This document shows, in pieces, positions 47,323 to 58,907 of a DNA stretch of 64,000 bases; positions within the stretch are counted from its first letter, which is position 1, and every line of letters starts with the position of its first letter. The position numbers and the translations under genes were made by a program. The stretch is taken from contig JAOTOM010005180.1 of NCBI GenBank assembly GCA_034440615.1, positions 744,001 through 808,000 on the forward strand, in the 5' to 3' direction. Under the pieces are notes generated by a model. That model searched no databases. It saw only the letters and a program-made list of their open reading frames with translations, and had not been told where the DNA came from. Source of the stretch: Ashinkailepas kermadecensis (lineage: Eukaryota; Arthropoda; Thecostraca; Neolepadidae).

Positions 47323-47718
47323 GACGACAGCCAGCTGACGTGGGTGTCATTGCTGACAGGCGCATTGTCCCGGCCATATCATGTGGCTGACGACAGCCAG
47401 CTGACGTGGGTGTCATTGCTGGCAGGCGCATTGTCCCGGCCATGTCATGTGGCTGACGACAGCCAGCTGACGTGGGTGTCATTGCTGGCAGGCGCATTGT
47501 CCCGGCCATATCATGTGGCTGACGACAGCCAGCTGACGTGGGTGTCATTGCTGACAGGCGCATTGTCCTGGCCATGTCATGTGGCTGACGACAGCCAGCT
47601 GACGTGGGTGTCATTGCTGGCAGGCGCATTGTCCTGGCCATGTCATGTGGCTGACGACACCCAGCTGACGTGGGTGTTATTGCTGACAGGCGCATTGTCC
47701 TGGCCATGTCATATCATG
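47323..47718. repeat. 66-bp minisatellite, six units, open in frame on both strands
   Basis: Units start with GACGACAGCCAGCTGACGTG at 47323, 47389, 47455, 47521, 47587 and 47653. The period of 66 is a multiple of three, so one 22-residue unit repeats in frame on each strand (plus: LSRPYHVADDSQLTWVSLL; minus: MARTMRLPAMTPTSAGC). Units differ at only a few bases. No signal peptide, splice context or conserved neighbour favours translation, but the repeat is the best candidate here for a repeat protein if any transcript exists. Confidence 0.9.
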
Positions 47719-49512
47719 TCATATCAGGCCATGCCCTGGCCTGGTCGAGAATAAACAGTAACGAAAATATTTCAGAGCATTTTAATCGGAAAATTGATGT
47801 ACAAAATTATTATATGCCATATACTGACATGTGCAATGTGTAGCAACTATTTAAGAATAACATGATGGTATTTAGGCACTTACCCTATTGATCAGCTATG
47901 CACCCGCAGCCATCTCAGGAGAGTCAAACGCCTACTCTTGCAAGTGGGGTTCGCTATGGGCGCACATTGCAGGTGGGGAAGTGTATGCGTATTCTTCCTT
48001 CCCTCGATCACTTCGTTTTATTTTTTAACCCTTTAATCATATGTACGGACTCTCCAAGCTATCTATTATACCCGCACGTCTCAGCCCAGCCAGTTTACCG
48101 CCTGTATGCATGCCCACACACGTGGGTGTAGAAACAGAGTGGGCCTGCACCCCAATCTTCTTAACCATTAACTTTATTGCACTATGTGCAATCAATGGAC
48201 TTCAAAACAGTCATAACCTTGCAATTTAAGCGGACCTAACCTACTCCCTTGGCTCCATCAAGTGCAATGACATGAACATTAAGACTAACTATTAAGAACC
48301 AGAACATATATATACAGGGAAGGAGAGAGAGAGACAGAAAGAAGGATAGAGGAGATAAATAAGTTCAGGATCCCCTCATTTCTTCAAAGCAGGCTGCCGA
48401 CTGGCAGGTCTTGTTTCCCAACCAGAAACGGTTGCTTTGGTATGTTGCCAATCAGTCAAAACGAATGATGCGTACTCTTAGAAGTTGCGTGCTTTTGCCC
48501 GCTTTGTTGATGACCGAAACTGGTAGTAAATCACCATTTATCGGCAGAACTACGTCTCTAATAAAAGCTTTGGAGGTAAATCATCTCTGCCATATTCTTA
48601 GGGCATTAGACATTGGTTATCCTCTGAGTTCTAAAGTGGTTTTGAGGAACTTCCTGATAGGGCGACGACGTGTACTCTGCACAAGATATTCTGGTACGAC
48701 TGTCTCCCGTCTTGGGTGTTCTAAAAAGTAATATTCTTGTGTCTTGCTATACATTGTGGTAATATTGTGGCTTCACTCAGCGTGTGAAGTGTAATTGGAT
48801 AATAGAGGGGGCTGGGGAGTGGAAGCCTCAAATATGGCTTTCTTGCCATTATTTCCAGTTGACCCCCGAAGGTTGCATATCAAAACTCAGCAACTTCGGC
48901 GGTAGAGGAGAGGGGATCAAGCCCCAAAAGAAATAGGTAACTCCACTTTTGACTGCATCTTCATCCCTGTTGACTTGTGCACCCCCTGGCAGGCTCAGCC
49001 CCAAATTGAGGCCACCCGTAGTACTACTTATTATTCACGGATACGACACAGCACTACAGGTGGGCTTAATCTCACCTACAGTACGCCCTCACCTCCTTGG
49101 CCAACCAATGAACCTCGTGGCTGAACAACCTGGTGATTGACACCCCTGGGCCAAACGGACGCCATTGCATATCGTTCCTTCATCACTTCACCGTTGCTTC
49201 GCAACAAATAATGTATTTATATAGTCATTTCTAAGCGTGAGTTAACCCTAGATCACTCTAAAACCCTCCCACCACCTCGATGCACATTTACATTAGGCGT
49301 TGCTGATAATTTAGCTTACTGCTCCCTCTCCCAACTTCATCAACAAATATTTATTTCCTTAATGGCACGATATAATTCATGCGTTGGGGCAGGGGGCGGG
49401 GCGGTGTAGCATGATATTAAGTCATGCTGCCTCCAACACACATGCACAGTTAGTTTAACAATTATCTGCAATAGCAACACTTCGGGACTCCGGGCATAGT
49501 ATTTTTATTTTT
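47719..49512. other. Unassigned intergenic DNA
   Basis: No recognisable gene. The 106-codon frame 48411-48731 (plus) has ordinary amino-acid composition but no family resemblance. A purine-rich GAGAGAGAGACAGAAAG run lies near 48325. Confidence 0.4.
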
Positions 49513-49790
49513 GTCGTCAGATAAATGGTTGACTGGCATATTCACTGTCTAAGTTAGTGATGTATATCTAGAATTTATATTTGTCGTCAGAGAAATGGTT
49601 GACTGGCATATTCACTTTGTTGTGTGTATATCTAGACACGCTTTTATTTGTCGTCGATAAATGGTTGACTCATATTCACTGTCTAAGTTAGTGATAGTAT
49701 ATCTAGACACGCTTTATTTTTGTCGTCAGATAAATGGTTGACTGGCATATTCACTGTCTAAGTTAGTGATGTATATCTAGACACGCTTTG
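49513..49790. repeat. ~70-bp tandem repeat, four units
   Basis: GTCGTCAGATAAATGGTTGA starts units at 49513, 49583, 49650 and 49722, each followed by TGGCATATTCACTGTCTAAG and a TATATCTAGA stretch. Small indels give periods of 67-72 bp. Confidence 0.9.
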
Positions 49791-51640
49791 CTTTACTACA
49801 CGTGTTATGCTAAACGCGTGTATAATGCCCTTATTGGACGTACTGTGCTGCGTTTTCAAGTCATAATCTGTAACATTCAAGCTTGTGTTACGTAACAATA
49901 CCATATACTAACTAACTAAGGATTTGTTCCTTTGTAACGGTTAGCCATGCCATACCATGAATGTGCATTATAGTTCCATATCAGGTATTTTGTCGAGTTT
50001 GAGCATTAATGTTCAGTGTTCGTGATGATATCCTAGTGTGTTTGAAAACCGACGCGCATAAATGTGTGTTTCTTATGGGGTTCCAAATGAACCCACTGGG
50101 GTTGCACTTCGAAACGCTGGGGTTGCACCTACAACCTCACACATATGATACGTTCCGAACGTGACGACAGCGCCTGTAGCCGTGGCCGGGCCCGCGCAAC
50201 CGCGCGTACGTGGCACGCGCCACCGGCTGACTTCGATAATGAGGTGCCACAGCGAAAATATGCATACTTGGGCGCTGGCGGGCCGCTGTACCTGGATGGC
50301 GTGCCGGTGGCCCCGATAATTTATCTGGGCTGAATATTTCAGCGGATGGCAGTGCGGCAATCGGCCGTTGGGGGCATGCCGGCGGCCCCAAATGGTGGCA
50401 GTACCACAAATCGCTGGTGCGTGCTGGTGTGCCGATACCACCGAGGGCACGCAATCACCTGTCGACCACCCGCGGCATCCATAGGAAAAGAACTGGTGGA
50501 CAAGTGCAATACAAAAATCAAACGACAGCAACTATTCGAGTGTAGCAGATGCCTTGATTGACAGTTGGTTGCGAAGGACAAAGGTACAGCCAAGAGAAAG
50601 GTGAAGAGCTGAGGTATCCCTCCTTGGCTGCGGCTAGTTTCATTTGAAAACAGGATTGCGTCATATTGCGGCGTTCCTTTCGGCATCCATTTAAACGACT
50701 GTCCATCCTTTCCACGAAGTCTCTGCCGCTTGACATGTGGGGATGGGGTGCCGGTCGGCTGATGTAGTCGGCTGCAGTGAATGAACATGTTTACTGATGC
50801 ACAGAGGCGAAAAAAGCCAACGACACGCCGACGCACGTCGGTGACAGCTAAAGGGACACGGAAGACTAGTGAGACAGGCAAAGGCTGCTATGTCATTTTC
50901 TTTCCAAGCTTGAAAACAATTTTTTGGTGGAAAATAAATCGTATCAGTCCATTTCTGGGCTAGTTTACATTAGAAGATGGCATATTATATATAGTGGTAA
51001 CGTCCTTATGAGTCAGCTGCTGGCTGAAAAAAAAATATGCGGCACAGATGGCGGCCTATGCTAAATTCTCATAGAGGTCGGCGGTATGCCGGTGAGACAG
51101 CAAGTGAGCTTTCTCATGCGGGACATTTGTGGCGCGTTGAACCTTATTGAATGACCTTGCTGAAAGAAGTAGAATCAGGTCCTGGTAAATGACGTCATGT
51201 AAGTTAAGGGCATCTGCTTGCCCTTAATTAGCGTAATAATTCGTGAAACAAAAAAAGCAAATCAACTCGAAGACATTTTTTCACGCAACTACCAACAGAT
51301 ACCAACAACATTACCACTTTCCTTCTTGGATCCGCGGGTGCAAATACAGTTTTCTGTGATGTCATTTCGAGAACAAATTATACCTGGTGGCTTCAATGGT
51401 TCCTCTTGAATGGTATGAAGTTTAATCTCCTTGAATGGTATGAAATAGCATTGCATTGCGCATAAAGAAGATGTCATTCGGTGTTGGAGGAAAGTGGAAA
51501 CAATAGTGCAGATCGGTGCCGAATGACCATGTCAACACATCAGTAGCAGGTAATTCATGTTTTTTTTGTGGTGATTAATTGGACAATTCGATGCAAGCAA
51601 GGAATTTATTTTCTTGTGATGGCTATGCCTGCTGACCAGA
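49791..51640. other. Unassigned intergenic DNA
   Basis: GGGGTTGCAC(T/C)T is duplicated around 50099-50125. Frames up to 180 codons on the minus strand (50073-50881) pass through GC-rich DNA without any domain. They could hide an exon, but I see nothing to support one. Confidence 0.4.
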
Positions 51641-51651
51641 TTTACGTACCT

Positions 51652-51698
51652 AGGTAGGTAGGTAGGTAGGTAGGTAGGTAGGTAGGTGCCTACCTACC
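51652..51698. repeat. (GTAG)n microsatellite with inverted end
   Basis: About nine copies of the tetranucleotide run into TGCCTACCTACC, which pairs with the repeat to form a potential hairpin. Confidence 0.9.
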
Positions 51699-52799
51699 AC
51701 AGGGTTCTGTTTCTGCTTTGTAATCCTAAATGTGGACAAGAAGTTGCGGAGTAATGTAATATGCAGAGGATGCTCTTCTTTCAGCCTGCAACATCTGAAT
51801 CTGTGCTTGTGCTGTCCAGTGAGTCTTGAGCATTTTATTCCAGAGCTGTTAATTGTTGGACAATTCCATTCAACCCCCAGATAAGAAGGATGAGATAATA
51901 ATGTGCTGGAGAGGATAATGTTTTGGTGCCAAAAATCTAGCAATAGTCAATTTTTCATATTGTACCATGTCCACATTCTCAAGATACAAATTAGCTTCAA
52001 CTTCTGGCAGCAGCCTGACTTTATTTGATGTGGATTTAATACAGTTACATCTAGTTGTGCCACTGAAATTTTCAATGATGTAATGTCAATAGGTATTACC
52101 ATTGCAATTATGTATATTCTTACTAAATCAGAATCTTTGTTTGCTGCTGTAACCACAAAAGGTATTGTGTTTTGTTGTCACATCCTGCACAACTGCATCA
52201 TTGTTATTTGTGGCCAATTGGAATTCAGCAAAATTTGGCATCCATGACACCTAGACAAATATGTTTACAATTTTAGACCAACTCGTAGTCATGCTCTTGC
52301 CCTTAAGCCAGCCAAGACAGCGTGGTAAATTTGTGCCTGGAAGGTGTTTTTTTTTTAATTCTTGGACCTTATTTTTTCCAGTGCAATATTTGTAAAGGTG
52401 ACCAAAATGATGGGACCACCCACTTTTTCTGCAAATGCTTATTTTTCAGTTTTGAAGCAAAATAACACTAAAAAGAAGCTTTGTGTCAGCTAACAGTAAA
52501 AAAGTAAATGCTTACAAAATAAAAATAAAACATAATCTGACCTCCACTCGCAAAAATATCCCAAAAAGGAAATTGAAAAATTTCAAACAATTTGTTTTCC
52601 TCAAATTACCCAACTTATACAACTTACCACAACTAATGAAACCTAACATAATATGCTTTGAAAGAAAAACAATTTGCAATTTAGTTTTGAGGATTTTATT
52701 GATTTTTGTTCACACTTCCAGCTTATGAAACCAAAACTAACCTAATCAAACTAGTATTATTGCAGTTTAAGGTAACCACAAGACAAGTTTTGCACACAT
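51699..52799. other. Unassigned AT-rich DNA
   Basis: No recognisable gene. Around 52600-52750 inverted TTAGG-like words (AACCTAACAT, CTAACCTAATC) occur, opposite in orientation to those at 52840-53070. Confidence 0.4.
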
Positions 52800-53075
52800 T
52801 TTACTTAATAAAACATACAAAGGGGCTGGTTTTCATTAAGTTATGTTAGGTTAGGCTTTTGTTGCAAGTTATGGTTTTTGGGAAAACATGGGCAATTGTA
52901 AAAATGTTCAAGCATTCTTTGTTCAAAAACAGTTTAGGCTGGGCTATGTTAAATTTCGTTAGGTTTTTTGCTTGTCATTTTTTTTTAAAGAAAATAATTA
53001 TTTGGAAGTTATCCATTTCTTAACAGATAAATTTTTATTGCATGGAAGGTTAGGCTAGGTTAGGTTGTTACATAT
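52800..53075 (+). repeat. TTAGG-containing AT-rich repeat
   Basis: GTTAGGTTAGGC near 52845, CGTTAGG near 52958 and GGTTAGGCTAGGTTAGGTTG near 53047 are spaced 90-110 bp apart within T-rich DNA. The arrangement parallels 17720-17965. Confidence 0.4.
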
Positions 53076-53538
53076 TTTTTGTTTTGTTTTGAATGTTACT
53101 TTGTATGATATATTAAAACAACTTTGTATGCTACTTACTTACTTACAACTTTGTATGCTATATGCCGCCTCCACCGGCTGTCCCAAAAAATATTTCGTGG
53201 ATATAATGGTGACAAAACTCATGATTCGAAACATAAAAAGTGCTACCCTCCAATTTCTAGCTGAAATATGTATCAACTACAAGGAGGATCAAACATACTT
53301 TTTCGACGCGGAGAAACAAGCGTTTGAGGCACTTGTTTTATTAACCATATATGCAAATAATTTGAGACAGCTCACAAGTTCGTCGGTGACAGCTTCGGCA
53401 TTTTGTTCACCCCTGCTGAGGCATGCTATGGAAATACCAATGATGTTCGCACTTGTTTCCCGTAAATTAAGATGCGGTAAGTTCGAAAATTTCACATATG
53501 TTCTATTTCTAACGTACAAACAAAAACAAGACGTATGA
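53065..53538 (+). other. Unrecognised 157-codon open frame
   Basis: This is one of the longest frames not explained by a repeat. Composition is protein-like and AT-rich. I do not recognise any domain. The second half (from SATLQFLAEICINYKEDQTY) has no repeats; the first part overlaps the TTAGG-like repeat, so the initiator is doubtful. TGTCCCAA at 53179 and the inverted TTGGGACA at 53571-53578 could be weak terminal repeats of a 400-bp element containing the frame. No start context or splice sites support a gene. Confidence 0.2.
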
Positions 53539-53579
53539 ATATTAAGGTATCGTAATTTCCAAAAATTTCATTGGGACAT

Positions 53580-54771
53580 TTAAACTTTTGAAATATATTT
53601 ACATGTGTAATTGTACACTTAAACACATCATTCTTTTGACCATGAAACGAAAACTTAATTATGCATTATTTACTGAAGCTTTTGTAATGAGCGGGATCAG
53701 ACCGATTAATAATAAATGGGGAAAAAGAAAGCGAAAACCGAACATTGCCGTCAACAAAAAAGAAAGTATTCAGAATTGAATTAGATGTTATCAGAATCGT
53801 GCTTCGAGTTCAGGGATACCCCGCTACCCTGTTTTCCGCTCAATCCGTAATGATCCGGTGTAAATAATCGTCTGACCCTTGCACCGGTTGAGTTAGCATT
53901 GCGTAAACGTGCAAACGTACATCCGTGCTGGATTTAGCTGCTGAATATGTTAGTCGCGTATTATTTTGGCGATAGTTTAAGTACGAGTTTCTAGAAACAT
54001 CCAAGTGACAACTGCTGGGTCGTCTGGGACTCTGGCTTCACGGAAGAAGAATCCCAGGTCGCTGTCCTGCATGGGATGACTTCGGGTGGCCTCTCTGACT
54101 GCTGTGAGCGAGCGAAATTAAGCTGGGGCGTGTCGAGCCACAGAGGTCATTTGTGCCGCGTGTAAGCGGGGTGTGCTTTGCAATCAAAGGCAGCGCAAGT
54201 GTATGTTTACACTCTGGAAATTGTCACGTCGCTTCGTGTCTGCACGTCAAGACGGTAAAGCGGCAATGACATCTGGAGGGGAGGGGGAGGGGTGCACAGT
54301 CTTGTGCGCAGCGGTGTATGTGATGCTTTGCAAGCGTAAATCAGCTCGTCTACGTCCGACGTTATCACTGTGTAACATGGCTGAAGGTCTCGAGTGTGTC
54401 GTGGGGTCCGTGGTACACTGCTAAGCTTAAGCTCTCATGTTCCATATTCGATCTGAAAATGTTCGGAGCCAGATCACCCTGGTTTGGTGAGATATATCCA
54501 GCCCTGCTGGGCAATGATTTACTTGATATGCTACCTTTTAATGAGGGTTGCAGTGTTAAATCTAGCAGCATTTTGTGTGAACACACAATGTCAACTAAAG
54601 CATTGTGCTCAACATTATTGCATACAACACATGCAAATGATAAATTACAATAAAATCAACACATCTCACCCATGAGGCTTCTTGGGCGTGCATGTGCATA
54701 AATACACCATACCTATATCATTACCTATTATCTACAATATGCGAAATATAAATATAAATATCTTAACACAC
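53580..54771. other. Unassigned intergenic DNA
   Basis: No recognisable gene or element. Frames of 60-85 codons show no family features. Confidence 0.4.
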
Positions 54772-54958
54772 ACGTACGCAGGTAGGGGACGAGTGGTCTA
54801 GGGGTAAGATGCTCGTCTCACAATCGAAAGATTGTGGGTTCGAGTCTCACCTGTCGCTACTCTTCGCCCGCGACCAATCGGCGTGAGAGATTGGCGACGC
54901 TATATGACTCAACAGTCGACGTGTCGTAGAACCAATAACCAACCAACGTGCGCAGGTA
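54772..54958 (+). mobile_element. tRNA-derived SINE, copy 1, with target duplications
   Basis: The SINE body is 54785-54945 (161 bp), flanked by ACGTACGCAGGTA and ACGTGCGCAGGTA, a 13-bp duplication with one mismatch. The 5' part contains a pol III A box (TGGTCTAGGGG) and B box (GGTTCGAGTCT) in tRNA spacing. A tRNA-unrelated body follows (GCGACCAATCGGCGTGAGAG), with a CCAATAACCAACCAAC tail in place of poly-A. SINEs are transcribed by RNA polymerase III and copied by a partner LINE, which must recognise this tail. Copy 2 at 58921 is more than 90% identical, so the family was active fairly recently. Confidence 0.9.
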
Positions 54959-54996
54959 TATACATATATGCACATTTACATCATACATACATTCGC

Positions 54997-55162
<166 letters not shown>

Positions 55163-55524
55163 GGACAGAAAAAACAGCACAACAAAGCTGTGTGGAGATG
55201 AACAGTAAGTCAGACAGGATCTTAGCCGTACCACCCAACTTTCACTCCTAGACAAGCGACTTAGTTTTGTATCTACACGCAAACAGCCAATAACTTTGGT
55301 AATTACGAAACTTAAGGGAGTGGGAGAGATTGATGAGTCTGCGGGAGCTTTGGCACGGCCACGATGGACAGGGTAATGACGCCCAACCTGAAAACACTGG
55401 CAGGAAGTGCAATATTTCAGCCTGGGTACCACGTGGGGTGAGAAAACTCCTGGCTGGAAATATATCTGGAGGAGGTGACGCGCAGCGCGGTGGCGGGAAC
55501 AGCGAAGTCTTGCGCCGATGACCT

Positions 55525-56050
55525 TTCGCGAGAGCAGAGTGTGCCAAGACGTCAGTGTGCCTCATCAGGGACGTTTCCATCATCGTCCGACCCGCAGCTA
55601 ATGGTTCTGGAGTCGTCGTGCTCGACAGGCGGGACTGTGAGCGGGCTGGGGAAGGAGAAGTGGGTGACCGAACAACATATGTGCACAGCAAGGGTGATGT
55701 CACAAAGGAGATGCACAGAACAGTAGGTTACATAGTAGATGTACTTTACTCCAATGGGTATATTGGGAAGCACCGGTGCCGCTACTTAGTTCAAAATCTC
55801 CATGGGTCTGTGACGCTACAATGTAACTCTAAACTCCATGAGAGGGGCGTCCCGTTGAGGACCATGATAAATGGCAGAGGACGTGCGACAAAAGGATTGG
55901 CAGAGCTCAGCGAGGAGCAGCTGAGGCACCATGCTGATATCTGCCATCGTTGGTGCGGGACACAACCGAGTTCGTAAATGCGGAAAAACATTGGGGAGCA
56001 ATTATTCACTAACAATTTAGCCCAACAAGCCGTATCCCTGACTGACCGTC
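55525..56050 (+). pseudogene. Penelope-like element reverse transcriptase, N-terminal part
   Basis: Penelope-like elements encode a telomerase-related reverse transcriptase, often with a GIY-YIG nuclease. From about 55525 one frame reads RAECAKT, then LIRDVSIIVRPAANGSGVVV. Intact copies have RPADKGSGVVV, so the Asp-Lys is lost. It continues with DRTTY, VTKEMHRTVGYIVDVLYSNG, YIGKHRCRYLV, a decayed LPKIHK block (NSKLHERGVPLRTMING) and RATKGLAELSEE. A frame change then gives LPSLVRDTTEFVN. This order matches fingers motifs 1-3 of the family. Reading becomes uncertain after about 56050, where DNA resembling a hAT terminus and a poly-G run begins. The palm catalytic motifs are missing; it is a truncated pseudogene. 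Confidence 0.8.
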
Positions 56051-56702
56051 GATCAGTTGCGTACCTGGGAATTGCATCAGGGGGGGGGGGGGGGAAGGAA
56101 TTTGGAGGGGCAACAAAACCTACCTCCATTTTTTATGGTTCCTGTCTGACCACTATTTTTCAAAGGGGCCTTTTTATTAAAGTAATTATTAACCAAGTTA
56201 ATTTCATCGCGGATTGGGCCCAATCTACCACCGTAGTTTCTATGTGACCGGACTTCAACCCCTCCCCTGTGCAAAGTTTTGCGTTCTCGTATCCCTGGAT
56301 AAGTCCGGCCACACTGCGGAAATTACACTCGTACATATCACAAACAAATGTGAAGTTTTCCTGTTTCACGCAAGCCGGTTTATAACGCCCGGTCGTCGCC
56401 ACACCAACCTTCAGCCACGTGCACGCCCGCGTTGCGCATTCTGAGCCTGTGCCACACTTAGTTCAATCCCGTAGTTTCTGCTAAGTCTTCTGCGTTTTGC
56501 GAATTGCTGTCACATGATAGTATTGTGCCATATTTGACGCCATGAAATGCTTCGTATGGAGGTTCAGTGGGAAATTTGATGAATTTATTTCCATGAATAT
56601 TTATATGCTTCCCACCATTCTTGGTAGAAAAAATGCACATACCCCGCTGAGCTTTTGATGAACCTCATCTCTATCCTTAAATATGCTCCCAGATTGGTAA
56701 CC
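56051..56702. other. Possible hAT-type terminus and unassigned DNA
   Basis: CAGTTGCGTACCTGGGAATT (56055) followed by a poly-G run (56081-56092) resembles the CAGGGACGTAGCCAGG end of the 26.8-kb element. No inverted partner was found. The remainder shows no gene. Confidence 0.35.
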
Positions 56703-56740
56703 GAACTGAGGAGCTGGTGTTCCTTCCAGCTCCTCAGTTC
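56703..56740. repeat. Perfect 15-bp stem hairpin
   Basis: GAACTGAGGAGCTGG (56703-56717) is exactly complementary to 56726-56740, with an 8-nt loop. CCAGCTCCT repeats once more directly after. Confidence 0.85.
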
Positions 56741-56779
56741 CAGCTCCTAAATATCCTTGTTTAAACCGTTGCATTTTCA

Positions 56780-57110
56780 TTCGTCTACTGACAAGCTTTA
56801 GGGCTCCAGCACATTTTGTTAGGGTCCCGGCACTTTTTTGAGACTCCGGTGATTTTGAGGGTTTTGCTGCTTTTTGCGTATCCACGGTGTTTTTGAGGAA
56901 CAGGTGCGTTCTCGAAGGCCCGATGTGTTTATTTCGCGCCCGGCGCTCCTTTTTGGTCTTTTTTGGGTTAATGGCGCTTTGTGCGGGCACGAACCTGTTT
57001 GTAAAGCCCTCATGCTGTTTTGCGGTCCCGGTGTGATTTTATGGCCTCCGGTGCGTTTTTGAGAGCTGCCAGTGTTTTATTTGGGGCCCTGGTGCTTGTT
57101 TTAATCCGCG
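56780..57110. repeat. Degenerate ~30-bp minisatellite, left part
   Basis: Units of the form CGGTGCGTTTTTGAGGGCCC recur about every 28-33 bp with many substitutions. The same texture continues at 58797-58907, so the foldback, the piggyBac-like copy and the second SINE appear to have inserted into one array. Confidence 0.7.
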
Positions 57111-57234
57111 ACCGCCTGGGAGGGGGGGGGGGGGGCTAGGAAAGACACCCACTTCGGTTGTTGTGCATAACCGTTGGAGCCAGCCGGACTACATTTTTCG
57201 TACCTATCAACCAATCAATTTCACACATTCTGAC

Positions 57235-57922
57235 ACCAAGCCCATTTCCATGCTAGGCCATGTCACGGAGATATGACGTCATTAGTCAACTGATACATGT
57301 ATGTTTTCGCCTCTTCGGGAGAGGCGAAGTGCTTCGTTCTTTTGCAATATTCTGGAATATAATGCATGGATTATTTGATTTACCTAGGACACGGTCTCCA
57401 AGAGGATGTCATGCTCCGTGTCAAGTCAGCATCAGATGTCATGCTCGGCCACATGCATGATGGCAATTGGATGATTTGCATTGTGGGTGATATAATTGGC
57501 TGCCGCTGAGCTTCCCAGTCGTTCAAGCCAGACAAGCAAATCTATAGCACATCTTATAAAGTTTTACCTGATGCAACGCGAGGTCATGTCAGGTCACGTA
57601 ATGTTTATGGTAGTTGTCAAAACGAAATTAAATTCAATATTGTTCTGCGGAAGATCGATCAGTATACCCATTCATGGTTCGTCCAAGTTGTTATCATGCA
57701 TGTGACCTGACATGATCTCTAATGCTGACGAGACACAATTGTATATCTTATTGAGAGCGTGTCATACGTAAATTCAAATAATCCATGCATTATATTCGCG
57801 AGCATTATAAAACAATGACGCATTTTCGCGCCACCGCCCGAAGAGGCGAGACCATGCATGCAATGATTCACTTACGACGTCATATTTTCATGACCTGGTC
57901 TAGCATGGAAATGGGTTTGGTG
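57235..57922. mobile_element. Foldback repeat with ~220-bp inverted arms
   Basis: The left arm (57235 to about 57460) and the right arm (about 57690-57922) are inverted copies, roughly 70-80% identical by eye. Both read ACCAA(G/A)CCCATTTCCATGCT, TATGACGTC, CGCCTCTTCGGG, ATATAATGCATGGATTATTT and CACATGCATGAT in the same order. About 230 bp of unrelated sequence forms the loop. No transposase or clear target duplication was seen. It may be a foldback-type DNA element or an old inverted duplication. Confidence 0.75.
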
Positions 57923-57951
57923 ACGCATGTTGTCCGGCCCTTCTGAGAGTT

Positions 57952-58799
57952 TTAACCCGCGCCGTCTCGGGAGAGGGGGGGGGGGCCGTTGGTATGCGCC
58001 GCCGTAAGGTTTTCCGAGGATAGTGAAAGAACGGCGCACGGTAGCGCGCAGAAATTTGGCATGCCTTTTTCCACACCAATTTGGCATGTTATGTGAAAAT
58101 TTTGAGGTCAGGTCGTCTAGGGTCAACGAGTTAGTCAAGGTCAAGTGAGGTCACCTTCAGAAAAGTTCAACCAGTCGTCACGCTTTAACGGATAAAGATA
58201 ATTTAATGCAACTTTCAACGTTTGCTTATCTTTAGGGACGAAACAAAACGCACTGGAGGATTTTTTTCCCCGTTTTTGATTACTTATTAGTTTTGCATAT
58301 TTGCCCATTAGGGCTAAAATCGAAGATTCTGGTTAAAGTAAGCATTTTTTTATGAGAGCAAGTTGACTTCGAGCAACGTTTTTCGGTTCGCTCTACCCAT
58401 TATTAAAATAAAAATTAAAGAAAATTGAATGCTCAAAATTTTGAAATTTCAATAAATTAACATTTGGATTTTGGGGGTGAGCAAAAATGTTAGGGCCATG
58501 GTCGATTTCGCCCTTCTTTTCTGATTCCAAATAATTTGTATTTTTCAATTATCCCCAAAATGAACTCCCCAGAGCCAAAAACATAATGTAAGTCATGAAA
58601 ACCTAGGCTCCCTAGTGACGCCACTTTTGGATGGGGGGGGGTAAAATTTTGGGGGTAGTTTTTACCCTACTCGTCGAGCGCTTTCCGATGACGCCTCTTT
58701 TGTTTTCGTTCGACGCTTAGTTTGGAGATTAGAGGGGGGTTTGTATCAACCCCCCGAGACAGGCTGTGAGGATATGACCGGAAAGACGGGGAGGGTTAA
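57952..58799 (-). mobile_element. piggyBac-like non-autonomous element, copy 2 (TTAA-bounded)
   Basis: TTAA lies at 57952-57955 and 58796-58799. The left end CCCGCGCCGTCTCGGG and, inward from the right, CCCTCCCCGTCTTTCCGG are the same pair as in copy 1 but swapped, so the copy is inverted relative to 3267-4080. The 840-bp interior matches copy 1 end to end, including GGGCTAAAATCGAAGATTCT and the G-rich block near 58630. It carries no transposase. Divergence is around 15-20% by eye, implying an old burst. Confidence 0.8.
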
Positions 58800-58907
58800 A
58801 GCCTCGTTTTGTTTATGCAGGGCCCCGGACGCGAAATTTTGTGTCCCGAGGATCTTTTGGGCCATAGCGCCATGTTGTTTGAGGGCCTCGGCTCGATACT
58901 TGGGAGC
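58797..58907. repeat. Degenerate ~30-bp minisatellite, right part
   Basis: GTTTTGTTTATGCAGGGCCC, GAAATTTTGTGTCCCGAGG and TTGTTTGAGGGCCTCGG repeat the pattern of 56780-57110. It ends at the SINE target duplication. Confidence 0.6.

Noticed and set aside
50073..50881. Minus-strand frames of 150-180 codons as a host gene
   Set aside because: The overlapping frames are in a GC-rich stretch without recognisable domains or convincing splice sites.
54785..54860. tRNA gene
   Set aside because: A and B boxes are present, but the acceptor stem does not close and the sequence continues into a SINE body and tail with target duplications.
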